DNA of 64,000 bases, from the NCBI RefSeq assembly GCF_019049625.1, contig NZ_JAFMOY010000113.1:1-64000 (forward strand). Reading direction: 5' to 3'. A model generated the notes under the pieces. That model did not search any database, was not told where the DNA came from, and saw only the letters and a program-made list of their open reading frames with translations. Shown one piece after another: positions 63,074-64,000 of the stretch (the stretch's first letter is position 1; every line of letters starts with the position of its first letter). The stretch is from Rahnella ecdela (GTDB lineage: Bacteria; Pseudomonadota; Gammaproteobacteria; Enterobacterales; Enterobacteriaceae). The translations under genes and the position numbers were made by a program.

Positions 63074-63949
63074 CTATTTTTCAACAAGTTGTGCGGTCCC
63101 GGCCTCAAGAACCGCTCCGCAATGCGCGCAAAATTTCGCATCAATTTCATGTCCTGAATGCAAACAATTGAGGCAAGAACGCGCAGCCCGTCCCTTTTCC
63201 AACTCTTGTGACATATAAGCCGTTAAAATCCCGGTAGGAACGGCGATGATGGAATACCCCAGCAGGATAAGTACCGATGCCAGCATTCGCCCGAGCGCGG
63301 TATGCGGAGTAATGTCACCGTAACCGACCGTGGTGAGCGTTACGACCGCCCAGTAAACCGATGCGCCCAGTGAAGTAAACCCGTCCTTCCCTCCTTCTAC
63401 CGCGAACATCAGCCCGCCAAACAGGCACAGAATGATTGCTACAAAGCCGAAGAAGATGCCCAGCTTGCGTCGCGCGCGCATCAGACTTCGCCACAAAATC
63501 CCGGCATCACTCATATAACGCAGCAACTTAAGCACACGCAATACGCGCAACACCCTCAGCAAACGCACCAGCACCACCAGATCCGGTGACACGCTGAGTG
63601 ACGGTATCAGCCACAGGATATACATCGGCAAAATCGTACAGAGGTCTATAAACCCGAAAAAACTCAGCGGATAGTGGATTTTTCGCGGTGAGGCGACCAC
63701 CCGCAGAACATATTCCACCGTGAACAGCACGGTGAATGCCACTTCTATCGTGCCAAACCGGTACAGGATGTCTGGAATATTGGGAAAGAGATCGGTGGCA
63801 CTCGACTCTATAAACAAAAACAGAACGCTCAGCAGCGAGATGACAATCCAGAAGGTTTCCATCCGGCGTCCGCTGCGGGTGCGGTGCTCAAATAAAAGGG
63901 CATAACATCTGCGCCGTGCTGACGCGAAATAGCGGTAATCTTGTGACAT
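63074..63949 (-). CDS. Voltage-gated-type potassium channel with C-terminal zinc ribbon
   Basis: From ATG 63949 the protein is 291 residues; a TTG 10 codons upstream is ignored. Six membrane segments include an S4-like helix with Arg every third residue (LVRLLRVLRVLRVLKLLRYM, 128-145) and the pore with selectivity filter TTVGYGD (206-212). After S6 the short cytoplasmic tail carries Cys259-x2-Cys262 and Cys274-x2-Cys277, a zinc-ribbon pattern with an intervening HSGHE. The family is Kv-like prokaryotic potassium channels. The zinc ribbon may sense redox or metal or mediate assembly (inference). Confidence 0.92.
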   Translation of the reverse strand: MSQDYRYFASARRRCYALLFEHRTRSGRRMETFWIVISLLSVLFLFIESSATDLFPNIPDILYRFGTIEVAFTVLFTVEYVLRVVASPRKIHYPLSFFGFIDLCTILPMYILWLIPSLSVSPDLVVLVRLLRVLRVLRVLKLLRYMSDAGILWRSLMRARRKLGIFFGFVAIILCLFGGLMFAVEGGKDGFTSLGASVYWAVVTLTTVGYGDITPHTALGRMLASVLILLGYSIIAVPTGILTAYMSQELEKGRAARSCLNCLHSGHEIDAKFCAHCGAVLEAGTAQLVEK

Positions 63950-64000
63950 AAATGACACCGGCAAAAAGAGTTCCGGCAAGAATAGACGCTTTTATCCGCC

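Overview
The window reads as chromosomal DNA of an enterobacterium. It carries opgD, yojI, phoA, gldA, rcsA, dsrB, wrbA, yjiN and a csp gene whose products match Escherichia coli proteins closely (compared from memory). The gene set and the GC-moderate coding sequence fit a Yersiniaceae-type genome such as Rahnella; the genus is inference. No rRNA, tRNA, insertion sequence or CRISPR array was seen.

Layout. 1-2006: the 3' end of a repeat-rich trimeric autotransporter adhesin, followed by a small lipoprotein and two small unknown proteins. 2209-5667: wrbA, then an EF-G paralog away from the str operon, divergent from an ArsR-type regulator. 5664-9880: LysR regulator, a split CHR-type chromate transporter and a secreted GH3 glycosidase. 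9890-13103: an O-methyltransferase and a siderophore receptor behind a clear Fur box. 13236-16622: TetR, membrane-fusion protein and a divergent DHA2 drug pump. 16886-21049: L,D-transpeptidase, phoA behind a Pho box, a roughly 600-bp gene-free element with long inverted repeats, and a cation diffusion facilitator. 21305-25660: a complete second tripartite EmrAB-type pump, flanked by an AraC regulator and a short-chain dehydrogenase. 27767-35456: corA and a cus-type copper/silver efflux operon. 35641-44584: a large MscS-type channel, an unknown membrane protein, yojI, an ACS-family sugar-acid transporter with a divergent LysR, and yjiN. 44782-49130: a YaeF-like lipoprotein, gldA, a small protein and opgD.

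49722-51658 is an AT-rich island. It holds a protein whose C-terminal half resembles E. coli YafU, a multi-pass membrane protein directly behind it, and an orphan Hcp on the opposite strand. I read it as a type VI secretion cargo cassette with a membrane-active effector and its immunity protein; this is the strongest candidate for an undescribed system. 51954-58909 holds a CoA-transferase and an AraC-controlled uronide operon (DUF2264/GH154-type protein, oligosaccharide transporter, GH88 unsaturated glucuronyl hydrolase) with an array of ATTTCAA heptamers upstream. 59300-63949: rcsA with an RcsAB box, a chemoreceptor ending in NWETF, dsrB, a possible small RNA, a csp gene and a voltage-gated-type potassium channel with a C-terminal zinc ribbon.

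Themes. Export and metal handling dominate: two DHA2 pumps, Cus, CHR, CDF, CorA and YojI. Surface and envelope functions (adhesin, OpgD, L,D-transpeptidase, RcsA) and scavenging of sugars, phosphate and iron make up most of the rest. Several intergenic regions share REP-like palindromes and a second, distinct dispersed repeat.
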